DNA of 64,000 nucleotides from Bacillota bacterium (lineage in GTDB: Bacteria; Bacillota; UBA5301). The notes below the pieces were generated by a model that searched no databases, was not told where the DNA came from, and worked only from the letters and a program-made list of their open reading frames with translations. The DNA is taken from positions 142,299-206,298 of the forward strand of contig JACDOJ010000001.1 of the NCBI GenBank assembly GCA_017656135.1, written 5' to 3'. A program made the translations under genes and the position numbers. This document shows positions 29,021 to 38,376 of the stretch, in pieces (the first letter of the stretch is position 1; each line of letters opens with the position of its first letter).

Positions 29021-29572
29021 ATGTTCATCGTGAGCAATACCAGTGGTGTTAAGGCAGATTGTAGTTGTTTAGAAAATACCACCAAGGCGGTATATGAGGA
29101 CGTAAGATCCACGTTCAGAGCGAGGAACACCAAGCGCAATAAAGTTGATGAGCGTTGCCCCTTCTGCGGCCAAGAGGGGCAAAGAGTACCTAATACTGCT
29201 GTGACTAATCTGCTCAAGTCCGAATTCCTCTCCAAAGTAGAAACGGGAGAATATTAGCTTTGCACTAATTGCGCTTGTCAGGCGGTTTATTACCAGCCGC
29301 ATACAGGGCAAGTTTTTGAGCAAGAGGCTTTGAGAGTTAAGGTGTGGCTTAAAGACCCAGGTGATAATGTACCCCTTTGCTATTGTCATGGGGTCACCCG
29401 GAGCCAAATTAAGACTGCTTGGCAAAAGGGGGCTAAAACTTTCGCTGAGCTGGTTAAGGTAACGGGAGTAGCGAAGGGAGGCTGCCGTTGCCAATATGAA
29501 AACCCTGCCGGGCGATGCTGCAGCGAGGCTATTAAACAGTATTTGGGCGAGTTAGCGAAATCTATTAACTAA
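29021..29572 (+). pseudogene. CopZ-like [2Fe-2S]/zinc protein interrupted by an in-frame TAG
   Basis: A single frame spans 184 codons, with one amber codon at 29255-29257. Before it are the zinc-knuckle motif CPFCGQEGQRV and TAVTNLLKSEFL. After it, still in frame, come CTNCACQAVYY, LRVKVWLKDPG, VPLCYCHGVTRSQI and GGCRCQYENPAGRCC. This is the layout of the N-terminal domain of CopZ-type proteins and BFD-like [2Fe-2S] domains. Relatives normally have an aromatic residue where TAG stands, so a TAT or TAC to TAG change explains it. The gene is either newly broken or read through. Local GC is lower than in neighbouring genes. No copper ATPase is adjacent. Confidence 0.75.
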
Positions 29573-29628
29573 TTCCCCCCCTCTTAAAAAGTCCAGGTGT
29601 CCACTTGTGGTATGAATCGGGACAACGG

Positions 29629-29657
29629 TTGCCAGCAATATGATATTATGCTATACT
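29629..29657 (+). promoter_or_regulatory. Sigma-A promoter of rpmE
   Basis: TTGCCA (29629-29634) and TATACT (29652-29657) are separated by 17 bases. The L31 start codon is 27 bases further on. Confidence 0.85.
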
Positions 29658-29683
29658 ATCGTTTGTGAGTGAGGTGAAAAGCT

Positions 29684-29893
29684 GTGAAAGAAGGAATCCA
29701 TCCCAAGATGCATAAGGTGACTGTTCACTGTGCCTGTGGGGCCAGTTTTGAGACCGCCTCTACAAAAAGTGATAACTTAAGGGTAGAGGTGTGTTCCCAG
29801 TGCCATCCTTTGTATACCGGTACTCGGGCCCAGATCGTTGAACGCGGCGGTCGGATAGAGAGATTCAGAAAGAAATACGGTTACGAAGGATAA
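29684..29893 (+). CDS. rpmE: 50S ribosomal protein L31, zinc-binding type
   Basis: This 69-residue ribosomal protein has the four cysteines of the zinc (C+) form: Cys16, Cys18, Cys37 and Cys40 in HCACG and [10 protein letters not shown]. The opening [14 protein letters not shown] is characteristic. The start is GTG 29684 after a GAGGTG SD, and it has its own sigma-A promoter. The rho-to-rpmE neighbourhood is common in Firmicutes. Confidence 0.97.
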   Translation: MKEGIHPKMHKVTVHCACGASFETASTKSDNLRVEVCSQCHPLYTGTRAQIVERGGRIERFRKKYGYEG

Positions 29894-29991
29894 GTTGCCT
29901 TATAGAAAAGTTTTTTCGGTGGGAGTTGACTTGCGGAAAGTGGGTTGGCTCCTTATTTTTTGTACTGGATGTGGTATATATTTCTTCACTT

Positions 29992-30963
29992 GTGATTGGC
30001 GGCGTTGTCATTGAAAATCCAGTAATCTTGGCTCCCATGGCCGGTGTCACCGACCGGGTCTTTCGGCAAATTATCTATGAATTGCACCCGGGATTGGCCT
30101 ACACCGAGATGATCAGCGCCATGGCCCTTGTTTACGCCAATAAAAGGACCTTTAATATGTTGAATTTGGAACCTTATCGGCCCTTGTCTGTCCAGATCTT
30201 TGGTTCAGACCCCGAGGTCATGGCCAAGGCCGCCCGGATTGTTGAGAAAGCCCAGCCGACCTTCATCGACATCAATATGGGCTGTCCGACTCCGAAGATC
30301 GTCAAGAACGGGGAAGGGTCAGCGCTCATGAAAACCCCGGACCTGGCGGCCAAGATTGTCGAGGCTGTGGCCCAGGCAGCGACGGTGCCGGTTACGGTGA
30401 AAATCAGGGCAGGCTGGGATGAGGACAGCATCAACGCCCCGAAATTTGCCCAAAAAATGGTGGAGGCCGGCGCTCAGGCAGTGACGGTGCACGGGCGGAC
30501 TAGGTCCCAGTTTTACAGCGGTGAGGCGGACTGGGATATCATCGGGGAAGTGGCCCAGGCGGTGGATGTCCCGGTGATCGGCAACGGTGATATTTCAACC
30601 CCTCTTCTTGCAGAGAAGCGCCTGGCGGAGTCAGGGTGTGCCGGGGTCATGATCGGCCGGGGTGCCTTGGGGAACCCCTGGTTGGTTGCTCGGTGCCGGC
30701 AGTATGTGACCGACCGGTCCTGTGATCCTGAACCCACTTATGAAGAGCGGATCAAAATGGCCTGCCGCCACTTAGATAGGGCGGTGGCGTACTTGGGAGA
30801 GGCCGTTGCCGTCCCGCAGATGCGAAAACACATTGCCTGGTATCTGAAGGGTATGCCTAAGGTATCGGAGGTGAAGAGCAGAGTTCAGACCCTGCAGTCC
30901 CCTACGGAGGTCAAAAGAGAACTCGAGCTCTATCTGGAGGAACTTCGTTCTCTTACCGGCTAG
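29992..30963 (+). CDS. dus: tRNA-dihydrouridine synthase (DusB/NifR3 type)
   Basis: This FMN enzyme reduces uridines in the tRNA D-loop. It has the TIM-barrel opening VILAPMAGVTDRVFR, the catalytic-cysteine motif INMGCPTPKIVKNGEGSALM, HGRTRSQFYSGEADW and GVMIGRGALGNPW. GTG 29992 gives 323 residues and begins where the family does, but it has no good SD. TTG 29926 has GGGAG close by but adds a hydrophobic stretch not typical of Dus. The start therefore remains open. Confidence 0.93.
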   Translation: MIGGVVIENPVILAPMAGVTDRVFRQIIYELHPGLAYTEMISAMALVYANKRTFNMLNLEPYRPLSVQIFGSDPEVMAKAARIVEKAQPTFIDINMGCPTPKIVKNGEGSALMKTPDLAAKIVEAVAQAATVPVTVKIRAGWDEDSINAPKFAQKMVEAGAQAVTVHGRTRSQFYSGEADWDIIGEVAQAVDVPVIGNGDISTPLLAEKRLAESGCAGVMIGRGALGNPWLVARCRQYVTDRSCDPEPTYEERIKMACRHLDRAVAYLGEAVAVPQMRKHIAWYLKGMPKVSEVKSRVQTLQSPTEVKRELELYLEELRSLTG

Positions 30964-31002
30964 GTTCGTTTTTGACCAACAATCTATCAAAGCTTTCCAA
31001 AT

Positions 31003-31033
31003 GCTTTCTTTTTTAGAGGAAGCCTATTTTTTT
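31003..31033 (+). terminator. Intrinsic terminator of dus
   Basis: GCTTTC (31003-31008) pairs with GGAAGC (31018-31023), with one G-T pair, followed by CTA and seven T residues. Confidence 0.6.
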
Positions 31034-31038
31034 GTCAG

Positions 31039-31067
31039 TTGAATAAAAAATGGCCGCTCGGTATAAT
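31039..31067 (+). promoter_or_regulatory. Sigma-A promoter of the reductase triad
   Basis: TTGAAT (31039-31044) and TATAAT (31062-31067) have an ideal 17-base spacer. The expected transcription start is near 31074. Confidence 0.88.
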
Positions 31068-31080
31068 ATGGTAGAGACAG

Positions 31081-31098
31081 GTGCACAGTTTTGTGCAC
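31081..31098. promoter_or_regulatory. Palindromic operator candidate
   Basis: GTGCACA (31081-31087) and TGTGCAC (31092-31098) form a perfect inverted repeat with a 4-base spacer. It lies just downstream of the expected start site and upstream of the SD (31102-31106). This is the usual place for an autorepressor site, and the first gene encodes an HTH protein. Confidence 0.65.
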
Positions 31099-31114
31099 AA
31101 TGGAGGAACCAGCG

Positions 31115-31645
31115 GTGGATTTCGTCCGGATCGGCAGCAAAGTCATCAGCCGCCATAAGCTTAATTTGGCCATCGACAAGATTCTCGACCTCAGAGTGCA
31201 AGGCTATTCCCAGTCCGAAGTGGCCAAAATCACCGGCATCGACCGCAGTTTCATCTCCCGGTTGGAGACCTTGGGTGAGGTCAAAAAGGGCCAGCGTCTG
31301 GCTGTGGTGGGTTTTCCGGTGGGCAACAAACAGGAGCTGGAAGAGCTCTTGGCCCAAGAGGGAGTTGAGTATACGCTGCTGCTCACGGAGGAGGAACGCT
31401 GGGCCTTTTTTTCCGGGAAGGATGGTGCTGAGGTCTTCAACGAGCTGATGTGCATCCTCTCTCAACTGAGACAGTACGATGTGGTCATTTTCTTTGGCTC
31501 AGACATGCGGAACAAGATTGTGGAATCCATCCTAGGCAGCCGGGCAGTGACTGTTCCCATTGGTGAATCCCCAATTAAAAGGGATGTTTATCTGGACCCG
31601 GCAGAAGTACGGAGCCTAGTGAGGAAGGTGCGAAAGGAGAATTAG
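31115..31645 (+). CDS. HTH transcriptional regulator, likely local repressor
   Basis: This 176-residue protein has an N-terminal helix-turn-helix: ILDLRVQGYSQSEVAKITG and IDRSFISRLETLGEV. An alpha/beta C-terminal domain (LAVVGFPVGNKQELEELL) may bind an effector. GTG 31115 is chosen because GGAGG (31102-31106) is 8 bases away; ATG 31100 would overlap that SD. The gene begins right after a palindromic operator, so it probably controls itself and the next two genes. The stop and the following GTG are 1 base apart. The effector is unknown. Confidence 0.75.
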   Translation: MDFVRIGSKVISRHKLNLAIDKILDLRVQGYSQSEVAKITGIDRSFISRLETLGEVKKGQRLAVVGFPVGNKQELEELLAQEGVEYTLLLTEEERWAFFSGKDGAEVFNELMCILSQLRQYDVVIFFGSDMRNKIVESILGSRAVTVPIGESPIKRDVYLDPAEVRSLVRKVRKEN

Positions 31646-31646
31646 A

Positions 31647-32552
31647 GTGAAGCGAGTGGTCAGCGTCAGCATTGGGTCTTCAGAGCGTAATCACAGAGTG
31701 GAAGTGGATATCCTCGGTGAGCCTTTTGTCATCGAACGAATCGGAACTGACGGTGACATGGAAAAGGCGGTGGAGCTGATCCGGGAGTTAGACGGCAAAG
31801 TCGATGCCTTTGGCATGGGGGGGATAGACCTTTTCATCTGGGCTGGGTCCAAACGCTACACTTTCCGGGATGGGAAGAAGATCTTTCGGGCCGCGACTAA
31901 AACGCCAATTGTTGACGGCACCGGCCTCAAGAACTCCTTGGAGCGGAAGGTGGTGAACTGGATCCAAGATAAAGGGATCATCGATTTCAAAGGGTGCAAG
32001 GTCCTCTTGACCTCTGGCATGGATCGCTTTGGCATGGCCGAGGCTCTGGTGGAACATAAGGCAGACTTGGTCCTGGGGGATCTTATGTTCGCCCTGGGTG
32101 TTCCCATTCCCCTTCACTCCCTTAAGACTTTACACCGCTTAGCAGCGATTTTGGCCCCGATCATCGTTCAGCTGCCTTTTGAGTTGCTCTACCCGACCGG
32201 GCAGAAACAGGTTAAGGAAAGTAAACCCCGCTTTGAAGAGTGGTACCAGTGGGCTGATGTTATTGCCGGCGATTTCTTGTTCATCAAGCGATACATGCCG
32301 AAGGATTTGAGCGGCAAGACTATACTGACCAACACCGTGACCGCCAAGGATGTCGAAGATCTGAAGAGGAGGGGAGTTAAAAGGCTTATCACCACTACTC
32401 CTGAGCTCTCCGGCCGGTCTTTCGGAACCAATGTAATAGAGGGTGTTTTGGTCACTCTGGCCGATAAACCCTATAACGAACTCACTCAGGAAGACTATCT
32501 GGAGCTTTTGGAGAGAATTGGATTTGAACCCAGATTGGAAGAGTTAGCATAA
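31647..32552 (+). CDS. Conserved protein of the 'quinate 5-dehydrogenase' type
   Basis: This 301-residue cytoplasmic protein resembles those labelled 'quinate 5-dehydrogenase' in Clostridia genomes. I see no GxGxxG dinucleotide loop that would support the label. The sequence has an N-terminal beta segment (VVSVSIGSSERNHRVEVDILG), then AFGMGGIDLFIWAGSKRYTFRDG. A second half holds LLTSGMDRFGMAEAL and TTTPELSGRSFGTNVIEGVL. It is tightly packed between the HTH gene and the acyl-reductase-like gene, so it probably shares their pathway. The activity should be treated as unknown. Confidence 0.65.
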   Translation: MKRVVSVSIGSSERNHRVEVDILGEPFVIERIGTDGDMEKAVELIRELDGKVDAFGMGGIDLFIWAGSKRYTFRDGKKIFRAATKTPIVDGTGLKNSLERKVVNWIQDKGIIDFKGCKVLLTSGMDRFGMAEALVEHKADLVLGDLMFALGVPIPLHSLKTLHRLAAILAPIIVQLPFELLYPTGQKQVKESKPRFEEWYQWADVIAGDFLFIKRYMPKDLSGKTILTNTVTAKDVEDLKRRGVKRLITTTPELSGRSFGTNVIEGVLVTLADKPYNELTQEDYLELLERIGFEPRLEELA

Positions 32553-32580
32553 AGAGCGGAAGGAGCCGTGAAGTAGACCC

Positions 32581-33711
32581 TTGAACAGATTCGCTTTTAT
32601 CATTCATCCTTTGGATACTGAAGACATTTACCGAAAGTTTCCCTTGGCCAAACGATTGCCTCAGGCTTGGATAGAGCATGGACTTTCCCGCCTGCCGGCC
32701 TTAAAGATTTCAGAGATAACTGGGGTCCGGTCTAAGACCGGTGCCGAAACCAGGGGCTGGTTTGTGGCCTGTCCGGTGACCAGCAGGCTGATGATGAAGC
32801 TGCCTGAGGATTATGTCCTCCAGAAGATCACTGCCAGTGCTAGGCTGGCGGAGAAGCTGGGGGCCCAGATTGTGGGGTTGGGGGCTCTGACTTCGGTAGT
32901 GGGAGATGCCGGTGTAACCGTAGCCAAGAATGTGAACATCCCTGTGACCACAGGGAACAGCTACACGGTAGCTACTGCCCTGCAGGGTATCAAGAAGGCT
33001 GCCACCTTACTAGAAAAGGATCTGTCCCAGTCGGTGGTGGCTGTGGTCGGAGCCACCGGCTCCATCGGCAAGGCCTGTTCTCGGCTTTTGGCCCGGCAAG
33101 TTCGGGAGTTGGTTCTGGTCGGCCGCAGGGAGGAGGCTTTGAACCGCCTCGCTGACCAGATCAGAACGGCGGGGAGCGTGGCCGAAGTGAAGGTGTCCAC
33201 GAACTCCAGAGGCGCCTTGGCCAAAGCCGACGTGGTGGTGACGGTGACCAGCGCGGTGGATACCATCATCGAACCCCAGGACTTGAAGTCCGGGGCCATC
33301 GTCTGTGATGTGGCCAGACCCAGGGATGTCTCCAAGAAAGTTGCCGAGCTTCGCAAGGATGTGCTGGTTTTTGAGGGAGGAGTTGTGCGGGTTCCAGGGA
33401 ATGTGGACTTTGGTTTCAATTTCGGTTTCCCGCCGGGAACTTCTTACGCCTGTATGGCTGAGACCATGATCTTGGCCCTCGAGGGCCGGCTGGAGTCTTA
33501 CACCTTGGGCCGGGATTTAACGGTGGAACAGGTCACGGAGATCGCCGAGCTGGCGGAGAAACATGGATTTACCCTGGATGGTCTCCGCAGTTTTGAACGG
33601 GCGTTGGCCGATGAAGAGATTGAGGCCATAAAGAAGCGAATAAAGAGTAAGCACGGTGTGGTGATTCCCCTGGATATTTCTACCACTCAGGACGAGGCCA
33701 GCTTAGCTTGA
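32581..33711 (+). CDS. Acyl-ACP-reductase-like (AAR-like) oxidoreductase
   Basis: The 376-residue protein follows the plan of cyanobacterial long-chain acyl-ACP reductase. IIHPLDTEDIYRKFPLA opens it. Then come VGLGALTSVV, TTGNSYTVATAL and the nucleotide loop VGATGSIGKACSRLL (about residues 156-170). Next is YACMAETMILALE with Cys291, which aligns by eye with the catalytic cysteine of AAR, and finally LGRDLTVEQVTEIAELAEKHGF. It would reduce an acyl thioester to an aldehyde with NAD(P)H. Databases often name such proteins shikimate or saccharopine dehydrogenase. The start is TTG 32581; AAGGAG is rather far upstream. Confidence 0.7.
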   Translation: MNRFAFIIHPLDTEDIYRKFPLAKRLPQAWIEHGLSRLPALKISEITGVRSKTGAETRGWFVACPVTSRLMMKLPEDYVLQKITASARLAEKLGAQIVGLGALTSVVGDAGVTVAKNVNIPVTTGNSYTVATALQGIKKAATLLEKDLSQSVVAVVGATGSIGKACSRLLARQVRELVLVGRREEALNRLADQIRTAGSVAEVKVSTNSRGALAKADVVVTVTSAVDTIIEPQDLKSGAIVCDVARPRDVSKKVAELRKDVLVFEGGVVRVPGNVDFGFNFGFPPGTSYACMAETMILALEGRLESYTLGRDLTVEQVTEIAELAEKHGFTLDGLRSFERALADEEIEAIKKRIKSKHGVVIPLDISTTQDEASLA

Positions 33712-33736
33712 CAAATCAAATTCCCTACATTATAAT
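33708..33736 (+). promoter_or_regulatory. Consensus sigma-A promoter overlapping a stop codon
   Basis: TTGACA (33708-33713) and TATAAT (33731-33736) are both exact consensus hexamers with a 17-base spacer. The -35 overlaps the TGA of the AAR-like gene. The expected start, near 33743, coincides with the first arm of the RNA structure below. Confidence 0.92.
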
Positions 33737-33741
33737 TATCT

Positions 33742-33825
33742 AAAATTTTACAGGATAGGCACTGGCCAACGGCCGGTGCTTATTACTGGTTCCCCGGCTT
33801 CTAGCTCGGGGCCTGTAAAATTTTT
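33742..33825 (+). ncRNA. Candidate small RNA or attenuator with a three-way junction
   Basis: A perfect 13-bp closing stem (33742-33754 with 33812-33824) encloses two hairpins. The first is 9 bp with one G-T pair (33759-33767 with 33771-33779, loop AAC). The second has a CCCCG/CGGGG stem (33792-33796 with 33807-33811). The 3' arm ends in TTTTT. Transcription from the adjacent promoter would begin at the 5' arm, so the whole unit could be an 84-nt RNA. It could instead be an attenuator or riboswitch for greA-lysS, or just a bidirectional terminator. I could not match it to a known family. Confidence 0.6.
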
Positions 33826-33904
33826 GCTCGAATACTCATAATATGCTGCACATACATTAAACCTGATTTCGACAGGGTAAGCAGAGTTAGAGGGGAAGGG
33901 TAAA

Positions 33905-34378
33905 ATGGCAGATAAGTACCTGTTAACCCGAGAGGGTTTGAAACAGAAAGAAGCTGAGCTGGAGTACCTCAAAACCGTGAAGCGTCGTGAGATAGCAGCT
34001 CGGATTAAGCAGGCACTGGAGTTTGGCGACATCAGTGAGAACTCAGAGTACGATGATGCCAAAAATGAACAGGCCTTCGTCGAGGGCCGGATTGCCACTT
34101 TGGAGAAGATCCTCCGGAACGCTCAGATCATCGATGACGACGAGTACGATGAAGAGACCGTCAAGATCGGCCACAAAGTGACCATCAAGGATATGGAAAC
34201 CGGTGATGAAGAGGAGTACCAGTTGGTCAGCTCCGCCGAGAGTGATCCGGCAAAAAACAAAATCTCCAATGAGTCTCCGGTGGGCAAGGCTATCCTGGGC
34301 CAGAAGATCGGCTCCATTGTCGATGTTCAGGTTCCCGCAGGGGTAATCCAGTATAAAATCATTTCGGTTTCGCGCTAA
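33905..34378 (+). CDS. greA: Transcription elongation factor GreA
   Basis: This factor stimulates cleavage of backtracked transcripts by RNA polymerase. The 157 residues comprise the N-terminal coiled coil with the tip acidic residues (ALEFGDISENSEYDDAKNEQ) and the C-terminal FKBP-like domain (SPVGKAILGQKIGSIVDVQV). ATG 33905 follows GAGGGGAAGGG. lysS begins 18 bases after the stop, as in many Firmicutes. Confidence 0.97.
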   Translation: MADKYLLTREGLKQKEAELEYLKTVKRREIAARIKQALEFGDISENSEYDDAKNEQAFVEGRIATLEKILRNAQIIDDDEYDEETVKIGHKVTIKDMETGDEEEYQLVSSAESDPAKNKISNESPVGKAILGQKIGSIVDVQVPAGVIQYKIISVSR

Positions 34379-36685
<2,307 letters not shown>

Positions 36686-36689
<4 letters not shown>

Positions 36690-37006
36690 GAACTGAGGTC
36701 CTGACTGCTATTATAGGTATGATGCTGGTTACCTACATTCCCCGGGCCCTCCCCTTGATCGCTTTGAAAGATAAGGAGCTGCCTAAGTTTATCGTTTCCT
36801 GGCTGCAGTTTATACCTGTGGCAATCTTGGCTTCGCTTTTGGTTCCTTCCCTTTTCCAAATTGACGGCCAGTGGGTTTTCTCCTGGCACAATCCGTTTTT
36901 TCTGGCTGCTCTGCCGACACTATTGGTCGCCATCAAAACCCGCAGTCTCATGTTGACTACCTTCAGCGGGATGGCAGCAGCTGCGCTACTCAATAACCTT
37001 ACTTAA
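36686..37006 (+). CDS. azlD: AzlD-family transporter subunit
   Basis: This 106-residue hydrophobic small subunit works with AzlC. It has three to four helices and the AzlD opening MMLVTYIPRALPLIAL. GTG 36686 overlaps the azlC stop as GTGA. A terminator-like hairpin at 37028 follows. Confidence 0.92.
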
Positions 37007-37027
37007 AGCCTGATTACATTATTTGCT

Positions 37028-37073
37028 AATCCCCTGGACAGACTAGTGCACGTAGTCTGGAGGGGATTTTTTT
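37028..37073 (+). terminator. Terminator-like hairpin that contains the hydrogenase SD
   Basis: AATCCCCT (37028-37035) pairs with AGGGGATT (37061-37068), and CAGACTA (37039-37045) with TAGTCTG (37053-37059). A seven-T run follows (37067-37073). The SD GGAGG (37059-37063) of the hydrogenase small subunit lies in the 3' arm and its TTG start (37072) in the T-run. The element can therefore end azlD transcripts and also mask translation of hydA. Confidence 0.75.
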
Positions 37074-38373
37074 GCTCACCCGGAGAGAATTTATCAAGGC
37101 ACTGATGACCATGGCTGCGGGAATGAGCATTCCTGCTTTCTGCAGCGAACTTCTGGCGGAAGCAGCCGGCAAACAGGGGAGGAAGCCAGTGGTAATCTAT
37201 TTGGAGGCCAATACCTGTGCCGGGGACATAATGTCCCTGTTAAATGCCAAAGATCCCAGCCTAGACCGGTTCATTCAGGAAACGATTGATTTGCAATACC
37301 AGACAACGCTGATGGCTGCGGAGGGGTCCCAGGCCGTCCAGTACATGTATAAATCTGCGGAGGAAAACTGGGGAGAATACGTATTAATCGTAGAGGGAGC
37401 GGTGTCCACCCGGGAAAACGGGAAGTACGGCATCATCGGTGAGCTAGCCGACGGCCCCCTTACCGGTCTCCAGGCAGTGCGGGACCTTGCTCAAGGGGCC
37501 AAGTATATTGTCCCCTTTGGGGTCTGTGCCTGTTACGGAGGCCAGTATGCCACACCTCCTAACCCCTGCGGCGCCAAGGGTGTTTCCGAGGTTATCGGCA
37601 GCAAGGACAGGAAGAAAGTGGTCAATGTTTCAGCCTGTCCGGGCCATCCTGAATGGCTGGTGGGTACCTTGACCCATCTGTTTGTCTACGGGATGCCCGA
37701 CCTTGATCCGCACCGCCGGCCGAAGGTCTTTAACGGGAGGACCGTTCATGATCTGTGCCCGAGGCGGTCTTTCTTTGAGAAGGGAATATTCGCTTCAAAA
37801 CCGGGTGAAAGGGGTTGTTTATACAAAATCGGGTGTAAAGGGCCGGTTGCCGGGTGTGATGTTCCCCTGCGGCACTGGAACACCTTTTACCATTGGCAGT
37901 GGGTGATCGGTTGTAATGTGCCCTGCATTGGCTGTACCGAACCTGGCTATCCTACTAAGATGATGCCTTTTTACCGTCACCTCCCTGATATAAGGGTTTT
38001 CGGCAGTTATACTGCCAGCACAGCGGTGGCTAAAGCCGTGGGGGCAGGGACTGGTTTGGCTATCGCTGGCCATTTGGGAGCATCTCTGCTCTCAGGGAGG
38101 GTCAGGGAAAATTACCGAAAGTTAAAGGAGCCGTTACCCCCACTGCCCCCTGAACCGACACCCTCGGCGGATTTCACCGGTAAACAGGGTCCCCTTCAAT
38201 ATGAGTTCGGTGATTACCTCGGCGAACCGGATTTGCCCAGCGGAATTGACCGGGTCCCATCCGGACCTAAACACCCAAAACCCCTTTTCGGGAAAAAACT
38301 GATCCAGAAAGAAGGACCTGATACAAAAGCCTCTCTTCTGGCCCGGCAGATTTCGAAGAAGTGGAAGGACTGA
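37072..38373 (+). CDS. hydA: NiFe hydrogenase small subunit (Tat-exported)
   Basis: This is the electron-transfer subunit of a membrane uptake hydrogenase, 433 residues long. A Tat signal (TRREFIKALMTMAAG) shows export. The proximal cluster motif is Cys49-Ala-Gly-Asp52 instead of the usual CxxC. The other proximal ligands are in GVCACYGG and SACPGHP. The distal and medial cluster cysteines lie in HDLCPRR, GCLYKIGCKGP and CNVPCIGCTEP. A C-terminal hydrophobic helix (about residues 318-345) and a proline-rich tail may anchor it. The start is TTG 37072, with its SD inside the upstream hairpin. The large subunit begins 3 bases after its stop. Confidence 0.95.
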   Translation: MLTRREFIKALMTMAAGMSIPAFCSELLAEAAGKQGRKPVVIYLEANTCAGDIMSLLNAKDPSLDRFIQETIDLQYQTTLMAAEGSQAVQYMYKSAEENWGEYVLIVEGAVSTRENGKYGIIGELADGPLTGLQAVRDLAQGAKYIVPFGVCACYGGQYATPPNPCGAKGVSEVIGSKDRKKVVNVSACPGHPEWLVGTLTHLFVYGMPDLDPHRRPKVFNGRTVHDLCPRRSFFEKGIFASKPGERGCLYKIGCKGPVAGCDVPLRHWNTFYHWQWVIGCNVPCIGCTEPGYPTKMMPFYRHLPDIRVFGSYTASTAVAKAVGAGTGLAIAGHLGASLLSGRVRENYRKLKEPLPPLPPEPTPSADFTGKQGPLQYEFGDYLGEPDLPSGIDRVPSGPKHPKPLFGKKLIQKEGPDTKASLLARQISKKWKD

Positions 38374-38376
38374 ACC

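Noticed and set aside
33742..33825. Guanidine-II (mini-ykkC) riboswitch
   Set aside because: Only one hairpin contains an ACGG-like word and it is not closed as the family requires.
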